Shown here: positions 17,522-24,821 of the stretch, piece by piece | Layout: each line of letters opens with the position of its first letter | How positions within the stretch are numbered: position 1 is the first letter of the stretch | NCBI GenBank assembly: GCA_028278545.1 | Contig: JANQED010000152.1 | Location: 124,001 to 188,000, forward strand | Direction of reading: 5' to 3' | Source of the DNA: Anaerolineales bacterium | GTDB lineage: Bacteria; Chloroflexota; Anaerolineae; Anaerolineales; UBA11858 | DNA: 64,000 nucleotides | Position numbers and translations under genes: made by a program | The notes under the pieces: model-generated | Databases searched by the model: none | The model's input: only the letters and a program-made list of their open reading frames with translations | What the model was told of the DNA's origin: nothing

Positions 17522-17823
17522 GGCTCACTCCAGGGCTCTTTTTGATAGGTCACTTCCCCTCCCACCACCATATGATCGATCACCGCCATAATCACGGCAT
17601 CTACGGGGCTGTTTTTGGTGATATCCGTTTGACGGCCCCCGGAGCCATGCGCCGTCAGCACCCGATCACCAACGCCGGCATCCAGGGTATCGACCGCCAC
17701 GTAAGGTTTGCCATATACCTCGCCAGCCTCATCACACTGGCGCAAAATCAGCAGTTTGCGGCCCTCGAGCTTCTCGTCTTTGATCGTTGAAATCGTGGTT
17801 CCAATCACTTTAGCGATCTGCAT
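17518..17823 (-). CDS. BMC-P pentameric shell vertex protein, copy 3
   Basis: The 101-residue protein has MQIAKVIGTTISTIKDEKL, GRKLLILRQCDE, VAVDTLDAGVGDRVLTAHGS and DAVIMAVIDHM. It is a close relative of copy 4 immediately upstream, and the pair probably arose by tandem duplication. It has the full EutN/CcmL length plus a short Trp-containing tail. Confidence 0.94.
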   Translation of the reverse strand: MQIAKVIGTTISTIKDEKLEGRKLLILRQCDEAGEVYGKPYVAVDTLDAGVGDRVLTAHGSGGRQTDITKNSPVDAVIMAVIDHMVVGGEVTYQKEPWSEP

Positions 17824-17825
17824 AA

Positions 17826-18116
17826 CTAAATCTTCCGAAAAACGACCTCACCATCCACTTCCAAATGATCGATCACTGCCATAATCACTGCATCTACGGG
17901 GCACTCTTTGGTCTGATAAGTTTGACGAGCCGAAGAACCATGCCCCGTCAGCACGAGATCGTCCACACCGGCGTCAACCAGATCAACAGCCACATAAGAT
18001 TTGCCGATGACCTCGCCGGTCTGGTCAGTCTGGCGACAGATGAGCAGCTTGCTGCCGCGCACTCTGTCGCTTTTAATCGTGGCGATGGTTTCGCCAATCA
18101 CTCGTGCAATACGCAT
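17826..18116 (-). CDS. BMC-P pentameric shell vertex protein, copy 4
   Basis: The 96-residue protein starts at ATG 18116 (MRIARVIGETIATIKSDRV), matching copy 3. An upstream ATG at 18236 would add 40 residues that overlap the deoC coding region and have no counterpart in the family. The core reads SKLLICRQTDQTGE, VAVDLVDAGVDDLVLTGHGS and DAVIMAVIDHLEVDGEVV. The two-base gap to copy 3 indicates one transcript. Confidence 0.93.
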   Translation of the reverse strand: MRIARVIGETIATIKSDRVRGSKLLICRQTDQTGEVIGKSYVAVDLVDAGVDDLVLTGHGSSARQTYQTKECPVDAVIMAVIDHLEVDGEVVFRKI

Positions 18117-18171
18117 ATAAACTTCAACAGTGGGGGCAATGGACGTCTCAAGGACATCCCGCCCGCTTTGG

Positions 18172-19107
18172 TCAATAGGCCTGTTCTGCTGCTGGGGCGA
18201 GCGCGGGGGACTTGAAACCGTTGGCCTCCCGCTCACCCTGGACGATCTTCACGCCTGCGCTGGCGCCCAGGCGAGTAGCGCCGGCCTCGACCATGCTCCT
18301 GGCATCCTCATAGGATTTCACACCACCAGAGGCCTTGACTCCGATCTCCGGGCCGACCACGCGGCGCATCAGAGCAATATCCTCAGCCGTCGCGCCACCC
18401 CCCGAAAAACCAGTTGACGTCTTCACGAAATCAGCCCCGGCTTCCTTGGAGAGCAGGCAGGCGGTCACTTTTTCATCCTGCTCGAGCAGCGAAGTTTCGA
18501 TGATCACTTTTACGATCGCGCCAGCCGCGTGAGCCACTCTTACGACCTCATCAATATCCTGCGCAACCAGATCAAAATCTTTGGCCTTTAGCGCCCCGAC
18601 ATTGATCACCATATCGATTTCGGTAGCGCCATCTCGAATGGCGGTCTCAGTCTCATAGACTTTCACCGGGGTCGAAGTCGCCCCCAGCGGGAAACCGATC
18701 ACCGTGCACACTTTCACCGGGCTGCCTCGCAGCAGCTCAGCGCATAATTTCACGTGAGTCGGGTTGACACACACCGAGGCAAACTCATATTTGCGCGCCT
18801 CGTAGCACAGTTGGGCAATCTGATCGTGGGTGGCGTCCGGTTTCAACAACGTGTGATCGACCAATCTGGCTAAACTGGGGTCATCCGGGACGCCCCCCAG
18901 GGAAGAGGTAACCCGCTGTGCGCCGGCGCTGACCACGCGCCCAACACGGTCGTAGCACGTTCGGACGCAAATTCCCTCAGCGCATTCCTCGGTGCAATGA
19001 TCACCCTCGGGATGCGCGTCGAAGCGCTCCTGTTCATTGAGCGCGATCAACACCTCCCGGGTGATGACTTGGACTAACTGTTCAACAAATTCAACTTCTG
19101 GTGACAT
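18172..19107 (-). CDS. deoC: deoxyribose-phosphate aldolase with N-terminal targeting and Cys-rich extension
   Basis: The 311-residue protein cleaves 2-deoxyribose 5-phosphate to glyceraldehyde 3-phosphate and acetaldehyde. The aldolase core begins near residue 80 ([15 protein letters not shown]). The Schiff-base Lys229 lies in [14 protein letters not shown], Lys258 in GVKASGG and Asp165 in EIDMV. The first 80 residues are extra: an amphipathic helix (about 4-24) like an encapsulation peptide, then four cysteines, Cys38, 42, 47 and 51 (C-x3-C-x4-C-x3-C). It is the signature enzyme of the operon and lies 8 bases from the rpiB-like gene. Confidence 0.93.
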   Translation of the reverse strand: MSPEVEFVEQLVQVITREVLIALNEQERFDAHPEGDHCTEECAEGICVRTCYDRVGRVVSAGAQRVTSSLGGVPDDPSLARLVDHTLLKPDATHDQIAQLCYEARKYEFASVCVNPTHVKLCAELLRGSPVKVCTVIGFPLGATSTPVKVYETETAIRDGATEIDMVINVGALKAKDFDLVAQDIDEVVRVAHAAGAIVKVIIETSLLEQDEKVTACLLSKEAGADFVKTSTGFSGGGATAEDIALMRRVVGPEIGVKASGGVKSYEDARSMVEAGATRLGASAGVKIVQGEREANGFKSPALAPAAEQAY

Positions 19108-19115
19108 ACGCTTTC

Positions 19116-19715
19116 TTAAGTTTTCTCAATCGCCATGATTTTGTCCACGCGGCGGGCGTGACGGCCTCCGCCGAACTCGGTGCTCAACCAGGTATCCACA
19201 ATTTGACGGGCCAGATTGGCTCCGATCAAACCTGCACCCAAGCTGAGCACATTGGCGTTGTTATGCTCTCTGCTGTTCACCGCAGTGGCATGGTCGTAGC
19301 ACATCGCAGCCCGAACGCCGCGGACTTTATTGGCCGCCATACAGCTTCCGATTCCCGCCCCGTCGATGATGATGCCCCGCCAGGCCTCTCCATTGCTGAC
19401 CATCTTCGCCACCGCGTACGCGAAATCGGGGTAATCGACCGACTCTGTGCTATAAGTTCCGCAATCCTCGACCCGATATCCTTGCTCAGTCAGATGGGCG
19501 ATCAGGTTCTCTTTCATGGAATAGCCGCCATGATCTGCGCCCAGGGCGACCATCTGTCCGCTGCTCTGCTTGGCTTCCACCGGTGATTCCGCAGCCAACG
19601 GACGGGCGGCGGGGTTGGTACCCGTGACCGGAGCAGGGGTACTGTTCCCATACATGGTCTGGCGGACAGCCCGCTTCACCATCCCATTCAGTTCAGATTC
19701 CGAAGGATTGCTCAT
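19116..19715 (-). CDS. RpiB-family sugar-phosphate isomerase-like protein with N-terminal extension
   Basis: The catalytic domain (about residues 54-199) matches ribose-5-phosphate isomerase [46 protein letters not shown] and GGRHARRVD. The first 50 residues are an amphipathic helix ([19 protein letters not shown]) joined by a Pro/Ala linker, the form of an encapsulation peptide. At the position of E. coli Cys66 the sequence reads Asp118 (IIIDGAGIG), and Thr68 is Ala120, so the usual base is replaced. It may act on an unusual sugar phosphate. Confidence 0.88.
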   Translation of the reverse strand: MSNPSESELNGMVKRAVRQTMYGNSTPAPVTGTNPAARPLAAESPVEAKQSSGQMVALGADHGGYSMKENLIAHLTEQGYRVEDCGTYSTESVDYPDFAYAVAKMVSNGEAWRGIIIDGAGIGSCMAANKVRGVRAAMCYDHATAVNSREHNNANVLSLGAGLIGANLARQIVDTWLSTEFGGGRHARRVDKIMAIEKT

Positions 19716-19720
19716 AACAC

Positions 19721-20512
19721 TCAGGCGCGCGCTTCCGTATCCATGGGGACAGGTAACCTGCGGAAGGCGAACTCATCCGATCGCGACTGCACGCGCAGGT
19801 CCGCGTAGAAGCGGAAACGGTCGCCGCGCAGTTCAGAGTCCACATATTCCACCACCTGGCCCGAAGACAGGCGGGTCTCCCGATGAAAAACCAGCACAAC
19901 CGCCGGCTGCTCTAATTCCAACAGACGGGCCACTTCATCAGTCGCCAGGTTGGCTTCAATGACCTGCTCAGCATGGTCTGGGCTTTTGTCATAAACCTTA
20001 CTGAGCACTTCATAGAGGGAAACCGTCGAAAAGTCATATTCCAAGATACCCGGGCAGAGATCGTGCGGCAGATACGACCGCTCGATGGCCGTCGGCACGC
20101 CATCCATCAAGCGCACGCGGTACAGGAAGACCACCTCGGCCCCAAGTTGAACTTGCAGCCGCCGCGCCAGAAAGGGATCAGCGCTGATCAGCCGGGCCTC
20201 GATCACCCGGCTGGTTACCTGCTTGCCGTGGAGCCGCATCTCGTGGGTAAGCCCAAAGAGATATTGGGCGGTCTTATCAAAGCGGTCGCCTGATACAAAT
20301 GTGCCTACCCCAGGGATGGTGTTCAAAACGCCATCTTTCGCCAATTCGCTAATCGCCCGCCGAACGGTATTGCGCCCCACCGAATAGATCCGGCAGAGCT
20401 CGTGCTCGGAAGGGAGGCGGTCATTGGCGTTGAGCTGTCCATCGGCGACCTGCTGAAGGATCGACTCAGCCACAACTTGATATAGAGGTTTCGCTTGCCT
20501 GTCCTCATTCAT
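19721..20512 (-). CDS. GntR-family regulator of the microcompartment operon (HutC/UTRA type)
   Basis: The 263-residue protein has an N-terminal winged helix (KPLYQVVAESILQQVADGQL, then RLPSEHELCRIYSVGRNTVR, with AISELAKDGVL) and a C-terminal UTRA effector domain of about 170 residues (EVVFLYRVRLMDGVPTAIER). UTRA domains bind small metabolites, here plausibly a deoxyribose- or pentose-phosphate. It is the first gene of the operon and lies five bases from the rpiB-like gene. It probably represses its own promoter. Confidence 0.92.
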   Translation of the reverse strand: MNEDRQAKPLYQVVAESILQQVADGQLNANDRLPSEHELCRIYSVGRNTVRRAISELAKDGVLNTIPGVGTFVSGDRFDKTAQYLFGLTHEMRLHGKQVTSRVIEARLISADPFLARRLQVQLGAEVVFLYRVRLMDGVPTAIERSYLPHDLCPGILEYDFSTVSLYEVLSKVYDKSPDHAEQVIEANLATDEVARLLELEQPAVVLVFHRETRLSSGQVVEYVDSELRGDRFRFYADLRVQSRSDEFAFRRLPVPMDTEARA

Positions 20513-20520
20513 GGCGTGTT

Positions 20521-20547
20521 CTGACCTGTTCCTACATGTTCCTATTG
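20521..20547. promoter_or_regulatory. candidate GntR operator
   Basis: The direct repeat TGTTCCTACATGTTCCTA lies between the -10 element and the GntR start, about 10 bases from the predicted transcription start. A repeat at this place is typical of an autoregulatory operator, but binding is inferred. Confidence 0.5.
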
Positions 20548-20556
20548 GTCTGGGCT

Positions 20557-20586
20557 ATTATAGCACCTTTTTGCCCCCGGAGTCAA
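20557..20586 (-). promoter_or_regulatory. promoter of the microcompartment operon
   Basis: On the minus strand TTGACT (20581-20586) and a perfect TATAAT (20557-20562) are spaced by 18 bases, 45 bases upstream of the GntR start. No other convincing promoter was seen in the operon. Confidence 0.75.
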
Positions 20587-20670
20587 GTGCGAAAAACCCT
20601 TTTGTGAAACACCCCTGGTGGCCCAGTTTCGAGCGGAAGATAAACCCTCCGTTACACCCCAATCATCGGC

Positions 20671-20745
20671 CCCACGGATATGTCAGTTAGTCGAGGGCAG
20701 ACACGATTTTCTTGACATGAAGGAGAGTTATGCTATTCTCCATTT
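20671..20745. repeat. repeat A: palindrome-plus-promoter repeat
   Basis: About 75 bases are similar to 23379-23454 (repeat C), with about ten differences and a one-base gap. It contains a decayed form of the CGGACATGTCCG palindrome, a TTAGTCGAGG block and, at the right end, a promoter. Confidence 0.7.
20712..20739 (+). promoter_or_regulatory. promoter for the LysE-type exporter gene (inside repeat A)
   Basis: A perfect TTGACA (20712-20717) and TATTCT (20734-20739) are spaced by 16 bases. The equivalent place in repeat C holds TTGACT and TATGCT. Confidence 0.65.
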
Positions 20746-20869
20746 TGCTAGGCAATTAAGGATTTTGTTGCATGGAGACGTGACAATTTTCAGCACGAAA
20801 CTTGTTATTACGGTCAAAGCATGGGCTAAGTGGCAAGAAAATAAATTACTACATAGAATTGGAGACGAA

Positions 20870-21487
20870 ATGACGATTGAATCAATGCTAGCATTTGTAT
20901 TAGCCCTACTTGCCTGGGTGGTAATACCAGGCCCTGCAATTTTTGCGATAGTTGGTCGATCACTAACGACAGACCTAAGATCAGCTCTATTGCTAATCGG
21001 CGGTATACTGCTTGGTGATATATTTTACATGTCAATAGTATTGTTTGGATTGGCGGCAATTGGACAGATACTTGGAGATATATTTCAGGTTGTCAGATTA
21101 GTGGGGGCAATCTATTTGGTATTTTTGGGAACAAAAATGTGGCTTCGAGATTCGAAAAGTATGCAGCCGGAAATAGTTGAGAGTAAAACGGATAAGTATA
21201 AAAACTTTCTTACTGGAGTTAGTATAACACTTGGTAATCCTAAGGCGATAATATTCCATATGGGTTTTTTACCGACGTTTTTTGATTTGACCGCCATAAG
21301 TGTTTTGAATGCACTTCAAATTATTGTGACTTTTGTTATTGTGCTTGGTGGCAGTTTGACAATGTATGCGTATGGAGCGAGTAAGGCGCGGAACTTTTTT
21401 AGAGATGAGCAACGAATGCGAATCCTAAACCGTGGTGCAGGAACGATATTGATTGGAGCAGGCGTCGCAATCGCAACAAAAAAATAA
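20870..21487 (+). CDS. LysE-family amino-acid exporter
   Basis: ATG 20870 is preceded by GGAG at nine bases and gives 205 residues, the usual family length; an open frame extends upstream but lacks homology-like sequence. Five or six membrane helices are visible. The LysE/RhtB signature is present: VVIPGPAIFAIVGRS, a GILLGDIFYM second segment and TGVSITLGNPKAIIF. The family exports amino acids or their derivatives. The gene is AT-rich compared with the BMC operon and stands alone, suggesting acquisition by transfer. Confidence 0.9.
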   Translation: MTIESMLAFVLALLAWVVIPGPAIFAIVGRSLTTDLRSALLLIGGILLGDIFYMSIVLFGLAAIGQILGDIFQVVRLVGAIYLVFLGTKMWLRDSKSMQPEIVESKTDKYKNFLTGVSITLGNPKAIIFHMGFLPTFFDLTAISVLNALQIIVTFVIVLGGSLTMYAYGASKARNFFRDEQRMRILNRGAGTILIGAGVAIATKK

Positions 21488-21531
21488 ATAACTCTCTGCG
21501 GGGCAATTTACGATCCAAAAGGCGCTTTTTA

Positions 21532-21612
21532 CGGGTGCGGGGGGACTCGAACCCTCTGCCTTTCGGCATCTCGGACATGTCCGCCAGTCGAGGGGAGACC
21601 CAATTCTCTTGT
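21532..21612. repeat. repeat B: tRNA 3'-end-like fragment with palindrome
   Basis: On the minus strand the sequence reads like a long-variable-arm tRNA end: a TGCCGAAAGGCA stem-loop, then AGGGTTCGAGTCCCCCCG as a T arm. The palindrome CGGACATGTCCG and CGAGGGGAGAC are shared with repeat C. No matching 5' half or acceptor partner exists, so it is a fragment. Confidence 0.6.
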
Positions 21613-21626
21613 TAGAAAAATACCCC

Positions 21627-21655
21627 TTGCTTAAATAGTCAGAATTGACTATAAT
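21627..21655 (+). promoter_or_regulatory. promoter of the PadR-oxidoreductase pair
   Basis: TTGCTT (21627-21632) and a perfect TATAAT (21650-21655) are spaced by 17 bases. Most of the promoter lies inside the operator palindrome. Confidence 0.75.
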
Positions 21656-21677
21656 ATGATCAGTTCTGACTATTTAA
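21631..21677. promoter_or_regulatory. PadR operator, perfect 14-base inverted repeat
   Basis: TTAAATAGTCAGAA (21631-21644) and its exact reverse complement (21664-21677) are separated by 19 bases that contain the -10 element. Binding of the PadR dimer here would block its own transcription. Confidence 0.8.
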
Positions 21678-21686
21678 GGAGTTCTG

Positions 21687-22229
21687 ATGTCAATAACTAA
21701 TCTGCGTAAGCTGCTCCTGCTAGGGTTGCTGAAGAATTCAGATATGCATGGGTATCATTTGAATGCTCACTTAGAATCAAATATCCCCCTACACATCAAA
21801 AAACCTACCGCATATAACCTGCTTGCCAGAATGGAACAGGATGGTTGGATTATCCATAGAAGTGAATATACCGGCAATCGTGAAAGAAGGATTTACTCCT
21901 TGACATCGAAAGGAACAGAAGTATTCGAAAAAATGCTCAGGGAAGACCTGTCAACGTTTAATCTTCAAGAGTACCCAGGTCTGATCAGTATGTGGTTGCT
22001 CGAATTTGTTCCGACTTCAGAAAGACGGAAATTGCTAGAGAGCCGGAGAAATTCTCTGCAGGCGCATTTAGAAGCTTTTAGAGTCCAATCTCATGATGGT
22101 GAAAACCTGACAACCCAACATGAAGGAAGCTCTGCGCTCGTTATTGAATTTGTACGTCGATCCTTAAACCTGGAGTTGGCATTTCTGGACGAAGTAATTG
22201 CCAATTTGGGCAGCAAAAACAAAGAATAG
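21687..22229 (+). CDS. PadR-family transcriptional regulator
   Basis: The 180-residue protein has the PadR winged helix (LLLLGLLKNSDMHGYHLNAH, then TAYNLLARMEQDGWI and GNRERRIYSLTSKG) and a C-terminal helical dimerisation arm. AAGGAG lies five bases before the start. It is followed 17 bases later by an MDR oxidoreductase gene. The operator-embedded promoter suggests autorepression relieved by a xenobiotic or electrophile, as in other PadR pairs; the inducer is unknown. Confidence 0.92.
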   Translation: MSITNLRKLLLLGLLKNSDMHGYHLNAHLESNIPLHIKKPTAYNLLARMEQDGWIIHRSEYTGNRERRIYSLTSKGTEVFEKMLREDLSTFNLQEYPGLISMWLLEFVPTSERRKLLESRRNSLQAHLEAFRVQSHDGENLTTQHEGSSALVIEFVRRSLNLELAFLDEVIANLGSKNKE

Positions 22230-22246
22230 ATAGGAGAAAAATCATT

Positions 22247-23203
22247 ATGAAAGCTTGGGTTATTACCAATTATGGTGGTCCCGAAGTATTGGAACCAATG
22301 GAAATCGAAAGACCGCAACCTGAGGGGGGCAAAGTATTGATCGAAGTTCATTACGCAGCATTGAATCCGTATGATTACAAGTTGCGGAATGGCGTTGCCA
22401 AAATGATGACTGGCAATAAATTCCCGAAGGTATTGGGTGGGGATTTTGCCGGAAAAGTAGTTGCCGTTAATGGCGAAGAAAGCAATTTCGTGCCTGGTCA
22501 AATAGTTTATGGTTTTGCCAATGTCTTTATGAAAGAACAAGGCTGTTTGGCCGAATACACCAGCATATCGCCTAAATATGTCCGGCCGCTTCCGCCAGAA
22601 ATTACTGAAATCGATGCCTGTGCGGTGACTTCGGCTGGGCTTACGGCGCTGAGCGGAATTAGTAGATGTGGAAAATTAAGCGGCAAGACCGTATTAGTCA
22701 ATGGCGCGACGGGGGGAGTAGGGCACTTGGCAACCAAATTTATGATCGCCAAAGATGCTGATGTTGCAGCCGTATGCAGCACAGCGAATATTGAGATTGC
22801 AAGGTCAATGGGTGTTTCGCGAGTTATTGATTATCGCAAAGAAGCTGTGCTGAAACCTGGCGAAATGTACGATGTCATATTTGATGCTGCTGCGAAGCTT
22901 ACGTTTTCGCAGACAAAAGCCAATCTGAATACGCCAGGGATATATTGTTCGACAGAAGAAAGCATAAAAGCATTCTTTGCCTCAATGCTGAGTATGTTTG
23001 GCAAAACAAAAAAGATGTGCCTTTCCAGTTTTAGGGGGACTGCAGAAGATTTCGATGAAATGGAAAATTTGATGATTAGTGAGGGTGTAAAACCAATCAT
23101 CAGCCAAACCTTTTCATTTTCAGATGTTGATAAAGCCTTTCAAATGTTAGAGGCGGGTGGAGTAAATGGAAAAATCGTAATTCAAGTGAAGGATACGAAT
23201 TAA
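22247..23203 (+). CDS. MDR-superfamily NAD(P)-dependent oxidoreductase (quinone oxidoreductase-like)
   Basis: The 318-residue protein starts MKAWVITNYGGPEVLEPMEI, as in zinc-independent medium-chain reductases. It has the cofactor motif VLVNGATGGVGHLATKF near residue 150 and GGVNGKIVIQV at the end. The zinc ligands of classical alcohol dehydrogenases are not evident. Such enzymes reduce quinones or enones. It shares a transcript with PadR and is followed by a strong terminator. Confidence 0.88.
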   Translation: MKAWVITNYGGPEVLEPMEIERPQPEGGKVLIEVHYAALNPYDYKLRNGVAKMMTGNKFPKVLGGDFAGKVVAVNGEESNFVPGQIVYGFANVFMKEQGCLAEYTSISPKYVRPLPPEITEIDACAVTSAGLTALSGISRCGKLSGKTVLVNGATGGVGHLATKFMIAKDADVAAVCSTANIEIARSMGVSRVIDYRKEAVLKPGEMYDVIFDAAAKLTFSQTKANLNTPGIYCSTEESIKAFFASMLSMFGKTKKMCLSSFRGTAEDFDEMENLMISEGVKPIISQTFSFSDVDKAFQMLEAGGVNGKIVIQVKDTN

Positions 23204-23238
23204 TGTAATAATGTAGTGCTAGAAGTGCAATTTCGCCT

Positions 23239-23267
23239 AAAACCGCACGATTTCTCGTGCGGTTTTT
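23239..23267 (+). terminator. terminator of the PadR-oxidoreductase operon
   Basis: AAAACCGCACGA pairs with TCGTGCGGTTTT around a TTTC loop and runs into a T tract. The symmetric A and T flanks mean it could also work on the minus strand. Confidence 0.92.
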
Positions 23268-23358
23268 GATTAATTAGGTGTAGAATGACAATGGAGGAAG
23301 CGATGGGTCGGGGGGGGAAGTTTGGTAATAACGAAATCGTCGAAACTTGTTAAGTCGG

Positions 23359-23454
23359 CGGGCGTGGGGGGGCTTGAACCCACGGACATGTCCGTTAGTC
23401 GAGGGGAGACACAGTTTTACTTGACTCGAAGGGGAATTATGCTATGCTCTTGAT
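23359..23454. repeat. repeat C: tRNA-like end, palindrome and promoter
   Basis: On the minus strand GTGGGTTCAAGCCCCCCCAC reads as a tRNA T arm. It is followed on the plus strand by the perfect 12-base palindrome CGGACATGTCCG and a block shared with repeat A that ends in a promoter. It shares the T-arm part with repeat B. Confidence 0.65.
23421..23448 (+). promoter_or_regulatory. promoter for the methyltransferase-nuclease operon (inside repeat C)
   Basis: TTGACT (23421-23426) and TATGCT (23443-23448) are spaced by 16 bases, at the same place as the promoter in repeat A. Confidence 0.6.
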
Positions 23455-23580
23455 ATTAGATTAAAGAATAATTATGTATAAGCATGAAATCAATGCTTAC
23501 TCAGAAATCTAACTAAGGGTACTTACGAAGAATTCTTCAAAGCACGGGTTCGGCGAATCTTGGTAGAGGAAGCTAAGGCT

Positions 23581-24819
23581 ATGGCAAAGGCGAAAAGCCA
23601 ACCGATGAATCAAAGCCTTTTCGCCGCGAAGGCGGCCAAGAAGGACGAATTTTACACCCAGTACATCGACATACAGAAAGAGGTCGAGGCCTATTTGGAG
23701 TTCGACAAGGACACCTTTCGCAACAAGGTTGTCTACTGTAATTGCGACGACCCCTTTGAAAGCAACTTCTTTAAATTCTTCGCCGCCAACTTCAACAGGC
23801 TCGGTCTAAAGAGGCTTATCACCACCAGCTACGATGGCTCCCCCATCACGGGTGCTCAACTCACGTTTGATGAGTATCTCGAAGACAATGGCAAGCGCCA
23901 GAAGCCCAAGGCGATCTCTGTTGAGATAGAGGAAGTGAAGGATGTCAATGGAGACGGCGCGACCGGCATCGAAGACGTCGAACTCTTCCTGAAACGGAAC
24001 CCACACACCCGCACACGCTTAACAGAGGGTGGTGATTTTCGTAGCTCCGAGTGTGTCGAACTGCTCAAGCAGGCGGACATCATCGTCACCAATCCGCCCT
24101 TCTCACTCTTCCGCGAGTACGTCGCCCAGCTTGTGGAACACGCCAAGAAGTTCCTGATCATCGGCCCCAAAAACGCCATCACTTACAAAGAGATATTCCC
24201 ACTTATCAAAAATACAAAGCTATGGCTCGGGACAGGATTTGCCAATGGAAACGCGTACTTTAGTGTTCCTGTCGAGAATAATCGGAAGTTTGCGAACGGC
24301 GTCTATGATGAGAGTACGGGACTTGTCAAGTTTCGCAATGTAGGGTGGTACACCAACCTGGACCATGGACGTCGCCACCACGAGCTGCCCCTAATGACCA
24401 TGGCAGAGAATTTGAAATTCAGCAAGCACAAGCAAATCCAGGGCAAGGCAGCGTATGACCGGTACGACAACTTCGATGCGATCGAAGTGCCCTTCATCGA
24501 TGCAATCCCCAGCGAATACGACGGAATGATGGGCGTCCCCATCACCTTCCTAGACAAGTACAATCCCGATCAGTTCGAGATTCTAGGCTACGAGTACAGT
24601 GATGAGTTGCGCACCAAAGTTTACCCGGTGCAAATTCAGGTAGATAAGAAGGGTAACAGGAGCAACGTAAAAAAGCTGAACGATGTTTGCGCTATTAAAG
24701 TAGACCGGGAACCATCAAGCCAAACGCACTATATTGTGAATGGCGAGTATTTCGTTGCCCCGTACAAGCGCCTCTTCATCCGCCACCGACGTGGAGCTAA
24801 ACTTGCTAAAGGGAGATAA
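23581..24819 (+). CDS. EcoRI-family adenine-specific DNA methyltransferase
   Basis: ATG 23581 (412 residues) follows an AGAGGA site; ATG 23605 is an alternative. The N-terminal FAAKAAKKDEFYTQYIDIQK is typical of the EcoRI methylase family, followed by VYCNCDDPFESNFFKFF as an AdoMet motif. The catalytic motif NPPF lies at residues 171-174 in IIVTNPPFSLFREYVAQL, and KNAITYKEIFP and GFANGNAYF follow. It would make N6-methyladenine. The stop is two bases before a DUF262-HNH gene, implying a modification-restriction pair. Confidence 0.9.
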   Translation: MAKAKSQPMNQSLFAAKAAKKDEFYTQYIDIQKEVEAYLEFDKDTFRNKVVYCNCDDPFESNFFKFFAANFNRLGLKRLITTSYDGSPITGAQLTFDEYLEDNGKRQKPKAISVEIEEVKDVNGDGATGIEDVELFLKRNPHTRTRLTEGGDFRSSECVELLKQADIIVTNPPFSLFREYVAQLVEHAKKFLIIGPKNAITYKEIFPLIKNTKLWLGTGFANGNAYFSVPVENNRKFANGVYDESTGLVKFRNVGWYTNLDHGRRHHELPLMTMAENLKFSKHKQIQGKAAYDRYDNFDAIEVPFIDAIPSEYDGMMGVPITFLDKYNPDQFEILGYEYSDELRTKVYPVQIQVDKKGNRSNVKKLNDVCAIKVDREPSSQTHYIVNGEYFVAPYKRLFIRHRRGAKLAKGR

Positions 24820-24821
24820 AA

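Larger units (their letters stand above)
20513..20869. other. intergenic junction between the BMC operon and the accessory island
   Basis: No gene was found in these 357 bases. The left part carries the BMC operon promoter and operator. The right part carries repeat A and a rightward promoter for the LysE-type gene. Base composition becomes clearly more AT-rich from about 20.7 kb. Confidence 0.6.
23204..23580. other. intergenic region before the methyltransferase gene
   Basis: No gene was found in these 377 bases. It contains a terminator, a tRNA-like fragment, repeat C and a rightward promoter, leaving a leader of about 125 bases for the methyltransferase transcript. Confidence 0.6.

Noticed and set aside
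17826..18236. Longer version of BMC-P copy 4 with 40 extra N-terminal residues
   Set aside because: The extra part overlaps the end of deoC and has no counterpart in copy 3 or the family.
21532..21612. A complete tRNA gene (Ser or Leu type) on the minus strand
   Set aside because: Only the variable-arm and T-arm part can be folded; no acceptor partner, D arm or anticodon stem was found.
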